Assembly: GCA_964023205.1 (NCBI GenBank)
Contig: OZ026833.1
Coordinates: 9,007,084-9,071,083 of the forward strand
Reading direction: 5' to 3'
DNA from: Lutraria lutraria
Taxonomy: Eukaryota; Mollusca; Bivalvia; Venerida; Mactridae
DNA length: 64,000 nt
Shown here one piece after another: positions 40,501 through 45,989 of the stretch. Position 1 is the first letter of the stretch. Each line of letters starts with the position of its first letter. The notes below the pieces were generated by a model. That model saw only the letters and a list, made by a program, of their open reading frames with translations. It did not search any database and had not been told where the DNA came from. The translations under genes were made by a program, and so were the position numbers.

Positions 40501-43500
40501 TAATCTATCCTTTACTAAGTATATTAAGTCTTACAGATTCACTTTTAATACCTCCCTATATTCGTGATGTTTAAAATCTTTAGTGATCTTATCCCTAGTG
40601 GTTTCATTGTATTAATTCACTTTTATCATCTAGCAATCTGTTTAAAACAACACTACCATTCGGGGTTTTTCTTCTTTAGATAAGGGTGTAATTCACCTTG
40701 GGAAATGTTACAAATATTGAGTTACAATCTGAGCAATCGGCATTATTGTTTTCGTCCTAACTTTTATTACCATCCAGAGGCAACTTAATATCTTTGGCCA
40801 CTGTTTTATACTCGCGTTTTTCAATTTCAATCACATAAAAAGGGTACGGTTGATTCCATCACAAACGTCAGTCGAAGTGTCAGAAAACATTCCGAATACA
40901 GATTGCTTAATTTTCTAAGGCGTCACCTTGTCTGTATCCAGTTCGCTTCTTCAAATAATAGTCGCTCAAACGGTATTTGATTCACACAGAAACAAACAAA
41001 ATCAAGGAAACCAGTCAATTGGATTCTTAAGAAGATTGTTTATTGGTGTTTATAAATGATATTTTTCTCTCTTTGTAAGAGAGTGTCATATTTTTGTTCT
41101 GCTCATTTTTTGCTTTGTTGCTTGTTAATGATCTGTACGTTTGACCTTTTGTTGCCCTAACTGTACAAAGATGAAGACGTTTGATAACATGATGAAAACA
41201 TGGTGTTTGTATGTGTAATGTTTCAAGCAGTTGAATTAATGATTTGTTGTTTTTGTTGCAACCATACGTCAATCATTTTATTTTGTCAGATACAGAACAC
41301 GGATACGTCCATTACAATCAAAATCATGTCTAAGATATGTCCCAGGTTAATAATATTTCTCGTTTTCTTTAATTTGTTATTTGTGCCAAGCTTTTGTTTA
41401 ACTTTTCCAAACTTTCCATTTTTTTCTTATAACATAAATAGTATCTTTGTTCGTGATATCTTATTGTTGAATGTCCGCGTAGAACATAACTCGACGAGGC
41501 TAGTGGTACTTAAATGTAAATGCGGAGTTTTTGCACCAATAATGTTCGCCGATGATCAAACTTCATCAATATTTTCGTTCTCAACAGCAATTCATCCAAA
41601 GTTAACCGAACTGTTAGTACTAAACGGCTTTATTTAACTTGTTCGAATTTATTCGAAATTGTCTCTTAAGACGTGTGTCAAATAATATACCTCGCTCTTG
41701 ACTCGAACTCTCACATAACATCAGCCACAAAGCGCCAATCCATCAGAAATTATCACTTAATTTTGAAAGCATATGGCATCTATTTTACCATCATGACATT
41801 GTTATGATATTACAATACACTTGGCGACCTCTTTATTCTGTATTAAGAAAGCTGTATTATGATGGCCATATATTTTGATCGGTTATTAAGTATCACTCAT
41901 ATCGAGGCCAATCCAAATTAAGACCATGTTAATTTGTTTTCAATGATTTTTGCGATATCAAGATTTATTTGCTCTATTTATTTAAATATGAAGCTGACTT
42001 TCAATGAGAAAATGCACACAAAAATCCTACTCTGGCTCTCCCCAAAGGACCACCAGACCCAAAACCCATTAAGATGTAATGAATGGAGGTGTTGCGTTGA
42101 TAGAAAATACCAACATTCTTTTACATCTCTTTGATTTAATGGACTCATGCAGGACTCCTTTGGTGTTATTCGTATTGATCAAAATATTCTTATTACTGGA
42201 TGGGGGGAATAGCTAGGTTGTCATATCAGTGTTTCATGTAGTACCTGATTTATCGCATCCATGTTCAGATTGATGGAATTTTCTTAAGACAATAATATTT
42301 GGACTCATACACTCGTCAAATATTGGGTACATAATTAACTGAGAGAAAATGTGCTTGTCATATCTAATTCTGATTGCGGTTCTACTCTATGCAATTTCGT
42401 CCAGATAGTTTCTCTGCTTATTCGATAAATCTTTGCTCATTTAATGTAACCATATCATAAAAAACCGGACATGTGCCAAATCAGTTTCGCTCGATTTAAA
42501 AACGACAATCAGGCCATAAATTATTTGCAACCGATATGAAGGTAATTTGACTCATCTAAAAAGACGTAGGGGTGTTTGATGAATATCACATAGATGGAGG
42601 AAGGGCTATAATGTTTAACCATTGAGCAAAAACGAAGATACCTTCAATTCCTATGCTTACTGACGAAAGTCGAATTACGGCGATTGTTCTTGTATATAAT
42701 TATCTTCGTTTTTTTTCGTCATAACCCGAATTGTCAGTGAAGCAAAATGATAAAATGAATAAAAACTGTTCCAGGAATTGATAAAAGAGGATTAATTGGA
42801 AGATGTGTTTAATCAGAGACGTCTTTATCTTGATCTCAGTCCTGAATTACTTTGTTTAGAATCTGTTTAGTGCTAAAGTAAGACTTCACCCAATCCTTAT
42901 TTTGGATTTTCTTCACTAAGCTCTGGCTGAATCAACATTAAAATGCTATCAATACTGATATTATGTTACCATCCAGTTAGTGTCAATCTCTTTTTTCTTC
43001 TATAGGGGTGACAACCATTTTAGCAACAGCGGGTATAGGAATGACTGTTCGAGAAGGTCTACCAAGAGTGTCCTATGCAACAGCATTAGATACTTACCTT
43101 AATGTTTGTGTTGTGTATGAGATGGCCGCTATGATTGAATATGCTGCGGTGAATTATTTTACTAAGGTAATTAGGCCACCAAGTTACTATATTTTCACTA
43201 TCAACCCCACACTAAAATGACAGAGGGTAAGTCAGCAGGGACTGGTTCTTTTCAGTTCGAAAATTCAGTCTTGTGTCATATGAAAATGAACTCAGCAAGA
43301 AAAGCATCGATTTGGGTAGACAAAAAAGTATATTTTATCTTGCGGTTAAACGTCCCCAGTTCTAAATGTTTTAACTATTTTGTTTTGAGACATTCTTGAT
43401 TTTTCGTCAAGAGAGTGAAACGTAGTAACAAAACTAATGATAATGGTATAAATCTTTAAAAATATTTGTCTAACAGTTGTATACTAAAAATACCCTAACT

Positions 43501-45922
43501 TCACATACACTCGACCAAAATCCCTGTCATCAAATAATTGTATTTATTAGTTTGTTGTTTGTTTTGCTGATCAGAATGTCGTTTAATGGACATATTTAAA
43601 GTAATATTGCAATGTCTTAATACTCATAACATGCCAATGGTGTGTATATGGCTTTTAATTTCACAACTGCTAGATTATGTTAAACGAGATGTTTTAATTT
43701 CGGAAAAAGAATACCACGATATAAAAGCTGAAAATGTTGATGAAAATATATGCTTATGAAACGAAAAGAGTGGCAGACCTAGAATGTACGAAATATATGT
43801 GTATTTTTGACTGCATGCAGATTATTCACGTCTAAGAATATTAGATACCAATTAAGTCAATCCATCTTTTCTGTAGGTTTTAGCTATGGAAGCAGGTCGT
43901 GATTCAGATGATGAGGCTGAGGAAACAGCAGGTACAAGCACCGATCAAACAGCGAATCCATCTGTTCGGGTTTATCTATATCAGCCGACGGTAAGTTATA
44001 AATTACGTAAGGAATTACCTGCTTCCCTGTCGCATTAGCGGACACCAGGATCAGGATTTCTACACCTAACTGTCTGATCTAGTGCGTGTGTTCAAGATCT
44101 ATCGTCCATTCCTTCCCAGTCCATTGTATTAGTTCGCTTTTACGCAATGTGCCAAACATATTGTCGCTGATTGTGATCAGACATTCAATAGCGAATATAT
44201 TCTGCTCTTTTAGACCGATTCCCAAAACCACCGACAATTACGAATAGTGTTCTCAACAAAAGATCCTGGGAGTACGCAATGTAGCATGTTATTACATACT
44301 TGTATCCATACAAGAATACTCAAATGATCAATTAGATTGATTTATTTATATGCAAGTTCAATGAATATCATTGGCATGGAATTATACTAGTAGTCGACCC
44401 ATTTATCAGTCTTCAAGTGGTCTAGATCTATAAACGTTTACTTGCAATAGCTTTGCTTCAAAGTATTATGATAAAACAGCATTTGTTTTGCGTATTGATC
44501 CGTCAATCAGTCAAAAAAATAGGAATAACCCAAACAGATCTCGGGACGAAGTCCGTCGGTCTATATTCAATGGAAAATGAACATCAAAACTTTTTTATTG
44601 ATTTGAATAAATCACAATATAGATTAAGCCTAAATTTCTGATCAGACAATTGCAAAATATTTATTTTAAAATCAAAAATTGTACTTGGTTCCTTTTGACT
44701 GTTTTGTCATTTGGAATGATTTTCTCAGTATGATATTGTAAGATATGAAGATTTGAGTTGAAGACTAAATATTTAGCGTGTGTAAAACGACAAGCTGTCG
44801 GGTTCGTTTAAATGCTTTAATCCAAGAACAAGTCTCAATGTCCCTGCCTCTTCTCAGTTATGCTAAATGTAACAAATAGAATTCGACAACAACACTTGAA
44901 CATCAGGGCGACATCTTTGACAAAACATGTCCAAACCATATGAAAAACATTACTCTAGAGTGTCTAGATCTCTATAACACAAGTTCTTACATTTCCTCCG
45001 AGTAACATTTTAAACACTTGGATATTTGTGTTGGTAAAAAGCATGCTTGAACTGTTTACCAAATAATGCAAATTGTTTGGTTTGAAAAAAAAACACGAAA
45101 GCATCCAATCAAGAATGCAATGGAATGCAGGAATGGGATCTCAGAAAATGCAACATTCTTTTAATGTTCTGTGATCAAACAGGCTGCATTCCTGCGCAAC
45201 GTAACCGACGAGGTTGATGCTTAATAGAACGAAAAGAGCATCTAATACTAGACATCTTTCGCTTTGAACAAGACTCGGAGACTTTAAGTAATGATCCATC
45301 GACTTGGTTTTTATTCTCCATTTTGAGTTAAGCATATGCTTGTCAAAGCGTAGGATTATTTAAAATAGTTAACATTTATTGTATGTACCAAATTAAGGAT
45401 AAATTACATCTATATAAATATATTTACGGTTCTTTTTTACTACACTGTCCCATTGTTCAAAAACAATGTTGTTCTTTTGCTTTCTGTTGCTGAAAATTAC
45501 GTAATTGTATCTTGTTCAACTGTTTTTTACGTTATCCCTATGTTTGCATAGCTATAAGTATCCAAAATGGCTATCTCTTCCTCAGCTCGATAAAAAAATA
45601 TTCAGAAAACATGAAATTAATTCATACATATTCGTCATTTCAGGAAGTAAATGGACGCTCTATGCCAATGACAAGTTGTTCCACTAGAGATATAGCATCG
45701 CATTCCAGATCTAGAAGACGACAAAATAATCATTCATTCCGCCATTTGTTCTTAAAATGTTTGACCGGAAATCTACAATACAGGTCAAAACTTCGAGAAC
45801 GAGGCAACCCGGAACAAGGAAACGGTGTTAGTAATATTGATGTTTGGTGCAGATACGCTTTCCCATTGACATTTACCATATTTAACATCTCCTATTGGCT
45901 TGCATATTTGTTTTTCTTATAA
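1445..45922 (+). CDS. GABA-A receptor-type Cys-loop anion channel subunit (alpha/GRD-like), nine exons, 5' incomplete
   Basis: Joining nine exons gives 440 residues plus stop, with every splice junction in frame and GT/AG at each site. Family knowledge: these subunits assemble as pentamers in the neuronal plasma membrane and pass chloride when GABA binds. Seen in order, counting from the first full codon: N-terminal helix and the RPGFGG motif (res 24-34); loop D around YFRQRW (63-68); WKPNTYF (95-100); a Cys-loop with exactly 13 residues between C138 and C152; loop B SYGYTT (158-163); TM1 (about 222-245) ending SWVSFWIN; the anion-selectivity PAR motif (251-253); TM2 (253-273); TM3 (about 284-307) ending VNYFTK; an intracellular loop of about 105 residues; and TM4 (about 419-440), which ends the protein. 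N-glycosylation sequons are NTT, NIT and NHT. The signal-peptide exon was not found. LTV.A.CPM, TYLPC and VNYFTK resemble alpha/gamma subunits more than beta/RDL. Orthology to insect GRD is possible but unproven. Confidence 0.95.
1870..2062 (-). repeat. Degenerate tRNA-derived SINE (minus strand)
   Basis: On the minus strand a box-B-like GGGTTCGATTTCC lies at about 1983-1995. The 3' body at 1883-1900 (plus-strand text TAACCAGTACTAAC) is shared with the SINE at 38.5-38.7 kb. A clear box A was not found, so the copy is old or truncated. Confidence 0.5.
2063..7815. other. Intron sequence, nothing recognised
   Basis: AT-rich intronic DNA. It holds only short chance open frames, a small tandem patch of AGAATTAGAATATT units near 5270-5297 and homopolymer T/A runs near 5765-5800. 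No conserved exon, RNA gene or clear transposon terminus was seen on either strand. Confidence 0.5.
7816..7966. mobile_element. Short MITE, CAGTGCAACCTC termini, TA-flanked
   Basis: It begins TA-CAGTGCAACCTCTATAAAG and ends with a matching inverted terminus (GGCCGCTGTTGCGCTG-TA). The TA flanks and CAGT.CAACCTCT ends recur at 10362, 18202, 31684 and 56221. The terminus style resembles pogo/Tigger-type Tc1-mariner elements, which is inference from ends only. At 151 bp it has no coding capacity. Confidence 0.7.
8640..9035. repeat. Decayed DNA-transposon remnant (possible)
   Basis: The pieces TGGCCTTTATTCG (8692-8704) and CCCGTGTTTACAGACACC, with nearby AATAAAG (from about 8979), match interior and terminal motifs of the CAGTCAAACCTG family at 10875 and 59948. 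No intact ends remain. Confidence 0.3.
9451..9732 (+). mobile_element. LINE remnant: C-terminal end of a reverse-transcriptase ORF
   Basis: The plus-strand frame starting at 9451 has one stop (9508-9510) and then reads TVRTTNSTRSSESS, later DRSCSTIRPKLWNNLPLSL and SSSIDCFKKNLKTHFF before TAA at 9730. The order R-S-(A/C)-S-x-x-x-P-x-L-W-N-x-L-P, then FK-x-x-L-K-x-H-F-F, is the usual C-terminus of non-LTR retrotransposon ORF2 proteins of the CR1/L2 kind. An AT-rich 3' tail follows to about 9,930. The copy is 5' truncated and inactive. Confidence 0.8.
9935..10300. mobile_element. MITE family A, copy 1, flanked by TTAA on both sides
   Basis: Termini are TTAA-AGCCCCAGTAGCTTTTTG on the left and ATAAGCTTATGGGACT-TTAA on the right. 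They are inverted relative to each other, and TTAA at 9931-9934 and 10301-10304 is consistent with a target duplication. About 330-380 bp copies recur at 20038 and 35769, sharing interior segments such as CGTGACGTCACTTTACTACG and GGAAAACACACCGGATTCC. A TTAA target is typical of piggyBac-like elements; that family assignment is inference. The 125-codon frame crossing it is not conserved as protein in the other copies. Confidence 0.8.
10362..10430. mobile_element. Solo left terminus of the CAGTACAACCTCTC family
   Basis: TA-CAGTACAACCTCTCTAGAG followed by AGCAACAACCTCC matches the termini at 7816 and 56221. No right end was found. It lies 58 bases beyond MITE family A copy 1, suggesting nested or clustered insertion. 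Confidence 0.5.
10448..10494. repeat. Short near-perfect hairpin
   Basis: Arms 10448-10468 and 10474-10494 (21 bp) are inverted with one mismatch around a 5-base loop; the arm core is AATTGCAAAC. It lies just after the solo terminus and may be that element's remaining internal palindrome. Confidence 0.65.
10875..11155. mobile_element. MITE, CAGTCAAACCTG termini, TA-flanked
   Basis: The left end is TA-CAGTCAAACCTGTGTCAGCG and the right end is TTCACAAGTTTAACTG-TA. A direct repeat of GAATAAAGGCCACCCTAT occurs near 10915-10950. Related termini are at 50171 (right end only) and 59948-60124. A pogo/Tc1-like TA target is inferred. Confidence 0.7.
11745..11900 (+). repeat. tRNA-derived SINE (plus strand)
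   Basis: A box A TGGCCGTGTGG (11749-11759) and a box B GGTACGAATCC (11793-11803) are correctly spaced for an RNA polymerase III promoter. A non-tRNA body with GGCGCCCGGC follows and continues to about 11,900. The head does not fold to a complete functional tRNA, so it is a SINE rather than a tRNA gene. Confidence 0.75.
12658..13173. mobile_element. 516-bp TTAA-flanked element with about 25-bp inverted ends
   Basis: The left end is TTAA-AGGGGTATGCCCAGGAACTG and the right end is CAGTTCCAGGGCATGCCCCT-TTAA, an almost perfect inverted pair with TTAA on both sides (12654-12657, 13174-13177). An internal palindrome AATAAAAGGCTGTCAGCC with its inverse lies near 12810-12835. A minus-strand frame of 74 codons (12892-13116) is present but unrecognised. 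It looks like a piggyBac-type non-autonomous transposon; the superfamily is inferred from the target site only. Confidence 0.8.
13870..14038 (-). repeat. tRNA-derived SINE (minus strand), class II tRNA-like head
   Basis: Read on the minus strand it begins GCCTCCTTGGTCGAGTGG, carrying box A TGGTCGAGTGG. About 60 bases later comes box B GGGTTCGGACCCC (13955-13967), with an extended variable arm between, as in Ser/Leu tRNAs. The body continues to about 13870. A Leu/Ser tRNA origin is likely. It is head-to-head with the SINE at 14107. Confidence 0.75.
14107..14312 (+). repeat. tRNA-derived SINE (plus strand)
   Basis: Box A TGGTCGAGTGG (14114-14124) and box B GGTTCGGGTCT (14159-14169) are followed by a body ending near CGGGCACGACATAAAAATT. 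Open frames on both strands through the body are chance. Confidence 0.75.
14579..15269. mobile_element. Palindromic foldback/MITE of 691 bp with about 130-bp inverted arms
   Basis: Arm 1 (14579-14712) begins TCCAAGTCTGACAAGC and arm 2 (15138-15269) ends GCTTGTCAGACTTGGA. They are inverted copies sharing ACAGAAGATCTTAGTAGTAT and GAGCTCACCCG with few differences. The interior is also partly inverted (TTTTGTAGCAAGTAAAACTT against GTTTTACTTGCTACAG). No clear target duplication and no coding region were seen. Confidence 0.85.
15270..18200. other. Intron sequence, nothing recognised
   Basis: AT-rich DNA with scattered short frames. No conserved exon, transposon end or RNA gene was recognised on either strand. 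Confidence 0.45.
18202..18332. mobile_element. Degenerate short MITE of the CAGT..AACC family
   Basis: The right end GGGAGGGGTTGTACTG-TA matches the inverted termini at 10362 and 31684. The left end TA-CAGTCAGTATTCTAGCAACC is degenerate. Upstream text at 18160-18200 repeats similar ACCTCC motifs, so two decayed copies may abut. Confidence 0.45.
19270..19392. repeat. Imperfect tandem repeat of AAAATCGTGAAAT units
   Basis: AAAAATCGTGAAATCATGAA, GGAAAATCGTGAAATTGTGC and AGAAAAATCGTGAAATTGTG follow one another. Related but inverted units (ATTTCACAATTTC) lie just upstream at 19276-19290, so the patch is both tandem and partly palindromic. Confidence 0.6.
20038..20371. mobile_element. MITE family A, copy 2
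   Basis: AGCCCCAATAGCTTTTTGCT opens the copy and CTTATGGGACT-TTAA closes it. The left flank is CTAA rather than TTAA, a one-base decay. The interior matches copies at 9935 and 35769 with an internal deletion of the ATAAATAGTATTT segment seen in the others. Confidence 0.8.
21223..21312 (+). repeat. Dispersed repeat, copy 1 (partner at 23241)
   Basis: CCAATAATTCAATGTTGCAA, then GCATGAACC..., ATGCTTGTTAAACACTATCA and GATTATGTTGAT, recur in the same order about 2 kb downstream with substitutions. This indicates an old duplicated or dispersed element. Its family is not recognised. Confidence 0.55.
23241..23325 (+). repeat. Dispersed repeat, copy 2 (partner at 21223)
   Basis: CGATAATTCAATGTTGCAGT, TGCATAAACC, ATGCTTATTTAACACTGTCA and GATTATGTTGAT match the copy at 21223 in order and spacing. 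Confidence 0.55.
23909..23995 (+). mobile_element. LINE remnant: extreme C-terminus of a reverse-transcriptase ORF
   Basis: The frame reads RSLPEDLRMSDTVDTFRKKL then FSEILNDS and TAA. The pattern SLP-x-x-L-x-x-S-x-x-V-x-x-F-(R/K)-K-x-L is the usual end of non-LTR retrotransposon ORF2 proteins. The frame is blocked just upstream by a TAG, so only a fragment survives. Confidence 0.6.
26600..26710. repeat. Imperfect tandem repeat
   Basis: Units of roughly 30 bases built on GTTAA.AT.A.TACTTG recur about three to four times: AAATCACTACTTGTTGTTAA, GATTAATTACTTGCGTTTAA and CTGATTACTTGTGGCTATAA. Confidence 0.45.
26728..26840 (+). repeat. Dispersed repeat with ATGCCCCC... and GGTCCGTCCGTC motifs
   Basis: ATGCCCCCTTTCGAAG is followed by CGGTCCGTCCGTCGGTCC. 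The same layout (ACCCCCGCAAACGAAG, then CGGTCGGTTGGTCGGTCAGT) occurs at 30086-30312. It is a dispersed element of unknown class. Confidence 0.5.
29991..30058 (+). CDS. Coding exon b (68 bp): beta-strand 1 of the ligand-binding domain
   Basis: The acceptor CTGATTACAG ends at 29990 and the donor GTAAGA starts at 30059. The first two bases complete a Gly, then the exon reads PPLTIETDILIRSIGQISES and ends DM. This is the conserved strand with the pattern TDI..RSIG.ISE.DM typical of GABA-A subunits. Its 68-bp length equals the corresponding exon in vertebrate GABA-A subunit genes. It sits alone between a 28.4 kb intron and a 4.9 kb intron, so gene finders could easily miss it. A minus-strand open frame across the same bases is a shadow. 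Confidence 0.92.
30086..30312 (+). repeat. Dispersed repeat directly after receptor exon b
   Basis: It begins TACCCCCGCAAACGAAG, passes CGGTCGGTTGGTCGGTCAG and CTATTGCAATTAAACTTGGT, and ends near TGTCCCCTTGAAC. It resembles the element at 26728 in order of motifs. It lies only about 27 bases from the donor site of exon b and produces long shadow frames on both strands. Confidence 0.55.
30425..30550. repeat. Decayed CAGTCAAACCTG-family fragment
   Basis: GCCTGTGTTTGCAGACACC with CTGTGAATAAAG, and later GGTAAAGGCCGCC, match interior motifs of the MITE family at 10875 and 59948. No intact terminus remains. A (TA)n run follows near 30678-30690. Confidence 0.35.
31176..31368. repeat. Perfect 73-bp inverted repeat with 47-bp spacer
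   Basis: Arm 31176-31248 and arm 31296-31368 are exact reverse complements over all 73 bases; the outer ends are TATTGCTACGTAACATACAC and its complement. Identity stops abruptly at both edges. The arms show no sign of being a known transposon terminus. It lies in the 4.9 kb receptor intron. Confidence 0.9.
31684..31785. mobile_element. Short MITE, CAGTACATACTCT / GAGAGGTTGTGCTG, TA-flanked
   Basis: The left end TA-CAGTACATACTCTTCAGAG is degenerate. The right end TTGGAGAGGTTGTGCTG-TA is intact and matches the inverse of the 7816 and 10362 termini. It is 102 bp with no coding capacity. Confidence 0.6.
32419..33968. mobile_element. 1.55 kb element bounded by 47-bp inverted repeats
   Basis: Arm 32419-32465 (AAGGGTTTACGCATACTGCC, then AGCGCGCAACGCC) and arm 33922-33968 are inverted copies with three differences over 47 bases. 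The interior holds small palindromes (CGATTGTTTACATGAACT near 32780) and a 93-codon minus-strand frame (33005-33286) that I do not recognise. It is probably a non-autonomous DNA transposon. No target duplication was obvious. Confidence 0.7.
34979..35202 (+). CDS. Coding exon c (224 bp): loops D, A and E of the ligand-binding domain
   Basis: The acceptor TATTTAAAG ends at 34978 and the donor GTAAAG starts at 35203. The 74 residues open DYSFQCYFRQRWTDERLKFD, a textbook match to the family FRQ.W.DERL loop D. IWKPNTYFLNGHKS (loop A region) and VRIRHDGRVYLSR (loop E) follow. An N-I-T glycosylation sequon lies between them. The position of the alpha1 benzodiazepine-site histidine is Leu (TYFLNG). 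Loop E keeps two Arg positions aligned with GABA-contacting residues of alpha subunits. The exon ends two bases into an Arg codon completed by the next exon. Confidence 0.95.
35769..36146. mobile_element. MITE family A, copy 3, TTAA on both sides
   Basis: TTAA-AGTCACATTAGCTTTTTGCT opens it and ATAATGGGACT-TTAA closes it, with TTAA at 35765-35768 and 36147-36150. The interior matches copies 1 and 2. It lies in the 1.2 kb intron between exons c and d and takes up about a third of it. The 100-codon minus-strand frame through it is not a conserved protein. Confidence 0.8.
36414..36496 (+). CDS. Coding exon d (83 bp): Cys-loop
   Basis: The acceptor TTATTTGCAG ends at 36413 and the donor GTAAGT starts at 36497. 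The exon reads LTVKAACPMKLNLYPMDRPV then CSLALGS. The two cysteines are separated by exactly 13 residues with the P-M-D core, the defining disulphide loop of the Cys-loop receptor superfamily, and LTV.A.CPM is close to GABA-A alpha subunits. The length is the same as the equivalent exon in vertebrate GABA-A genes. The exon ends one base into a Tyr codon. Confidence 0.95.
37035..37175 (+). CDS. Coding exon e (141 bp): loops B and F
   Basis: The acceptor CTTGTTTAG ends at 37034 and the donor GTAAGT starts at 37176. Joined to exon d it gives GSYGYTTNDIIYLWKYGND, the loop B region with its conserved GYTT..DI..W pattern. QFDLM and an N-H-T glycosylation sequon follow shortly before the loop C region. 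Gly replaces the loop B Glu used for GABA binding in beta subunits, which is an alpha-like feature. Another GT at 37198 was rejected because it would shift the next exon out of frame. Confidence 0.95.
38106..38258 (+). CDS. Coding exon f (153 bp): loop C and TM1, with PAR selectivity motif
   Basis: The acceptor ACGTTTTTCAG ends at 38105 and the donor GTATTC starts at 38259. The exon encodes a short loop C, then FERHIGFFVLQTYLPC, TM1, SWVSFWINRDAAPARV and two leucines. SWVSFW and the P-A-R triplet before TM2 are hallmarks of anion-selective GABA-A and glycine type channels. The length equals the vertebrate TM1 exon. It ends one base into the Gly codon at TM2 4'. Confidence 0.95.
38470..38711 (-). 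repeat. tRNA-derived SINE (minus strand)
   Basis: On the minus strand the head reads CCAGCCCTGTTAGCTCAGTA with box A TAGCTCAGTAG, then GAGCTCGAACCCC as a slightly changed box B. The body shares TAACCAGTACTAAC with the copy at 1870. The head looks like an isoleucine/lysine-type tRNA but mismatches in the box B arm argue against a working tRNA. It lies in the intron between TM1 and TM2 exons. Confidence 0.7.
38712..43005. other. Intron between TM1 and TM2 exons
   Basis: No receptor exon is missing here, because the Gly codon is split exactly between 38258 and 43006. The intron holds a 104-codon plus-strand frame from ATG at 41326 with a hydrophobic start, otherwise nothing recognised. Confidence 0.5.
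43006..43166 (+). CDS. Coding exon g: TM2 pore helix and TM3
   Basis: The acceptor TTCTTCTATAG ends at 43005 and the donor GTAATT starts at 43167. The exon reads GVTTILATAGIGMTVREG, then LPRVSYATALDTY and TM3 ending EYAAVNYFTK. Thr at 6' and Leu at 9' of TM2 are kept, but the usual threonine run after 9' is replaced by ATAGIG. TM3 holds a Glu (res 295) where alpha subunits have a hydrophobic residue. The following frame stays open past the donor, but that extension is intronic. Confidence 0.94.
43877..43990 (+). CDS. Coding exon h (114 bp): acidic part of the TM3-TM4 intracellular loop
   Basis: The acceptor TTTTCTGTAG ends at 43876 and the donor GTAAGT starts at 43991. It encodes 38 residues, VLAMEAGRDSDDEAEE then a Ser/Thr-rich stretch ending VRVYLYQPT. 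The exon starts and ends in phase 0, so including or skipping it leaves the frame intact. The intracellular loop is the most variable region of the family, so the call rests on phase, splice sites and position rather than on similarity. Confidence 0.82.
43991..45643. other. Intron between the two intracellular-loop exons
   Basis: 1.65 kb of AT-rich sequence. Short frames at 44453-44641 (plus) and 45141-45335 (minus) lack splice support or similarity. No repeat was recognised. Confidence 0.5.
45644..45922 (+). CDS. Last coding exon i: intracellular loop end and TM4
   Basis: The acceptor CGTCATTTCAG ends at 45643 and the frame runs to TAA at 45920-45922. The 92 residues begin EVNGRSMPMTS, pass a basic cluster SRSRRRQ and end with NIDVWCRYAFPLTFTIFNIS and YWLAYLFFL. 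The I-D-x-W/L-x-R-x-x-FP-x-x-F-x-x-FN-x-x-YW pattern is the family TM4 signature. The stop comes directly after TM4, so almost no extracellular tail is left. RSRRR could act as an ER-retention type motif, by analogy only. Confidence 0.95.
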   Translation, partial: EVNGRSMPMTSCSTRDIASHSRSRRRQNNHSFRHLFLKCLTGNLQYRSKLRERGNPEQGNGVSNIDVWCRYAFPLTFTIFNISYWLAYLFFL

Positions 45923-45973
45923 CATTATTTATAATACTATTGAAAATATCATACATAATTTATGCAATCTGTG

Positions 45974-45989
45974 ATTAAAGTTGATTAAA
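45974..45989 (+). other. Candidate poly(A) signals
   Basis: Two ATTAAA hexamers, 45974-45979 and 45984-45989, lie 52-62 bases after the receptor stop codon. ATTAAA is the commonest variant of AATAAA. In such AT-rich DNA the motif arises easily by chance, and the real 3' UTR may be much longer. Confidence 0.3.
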
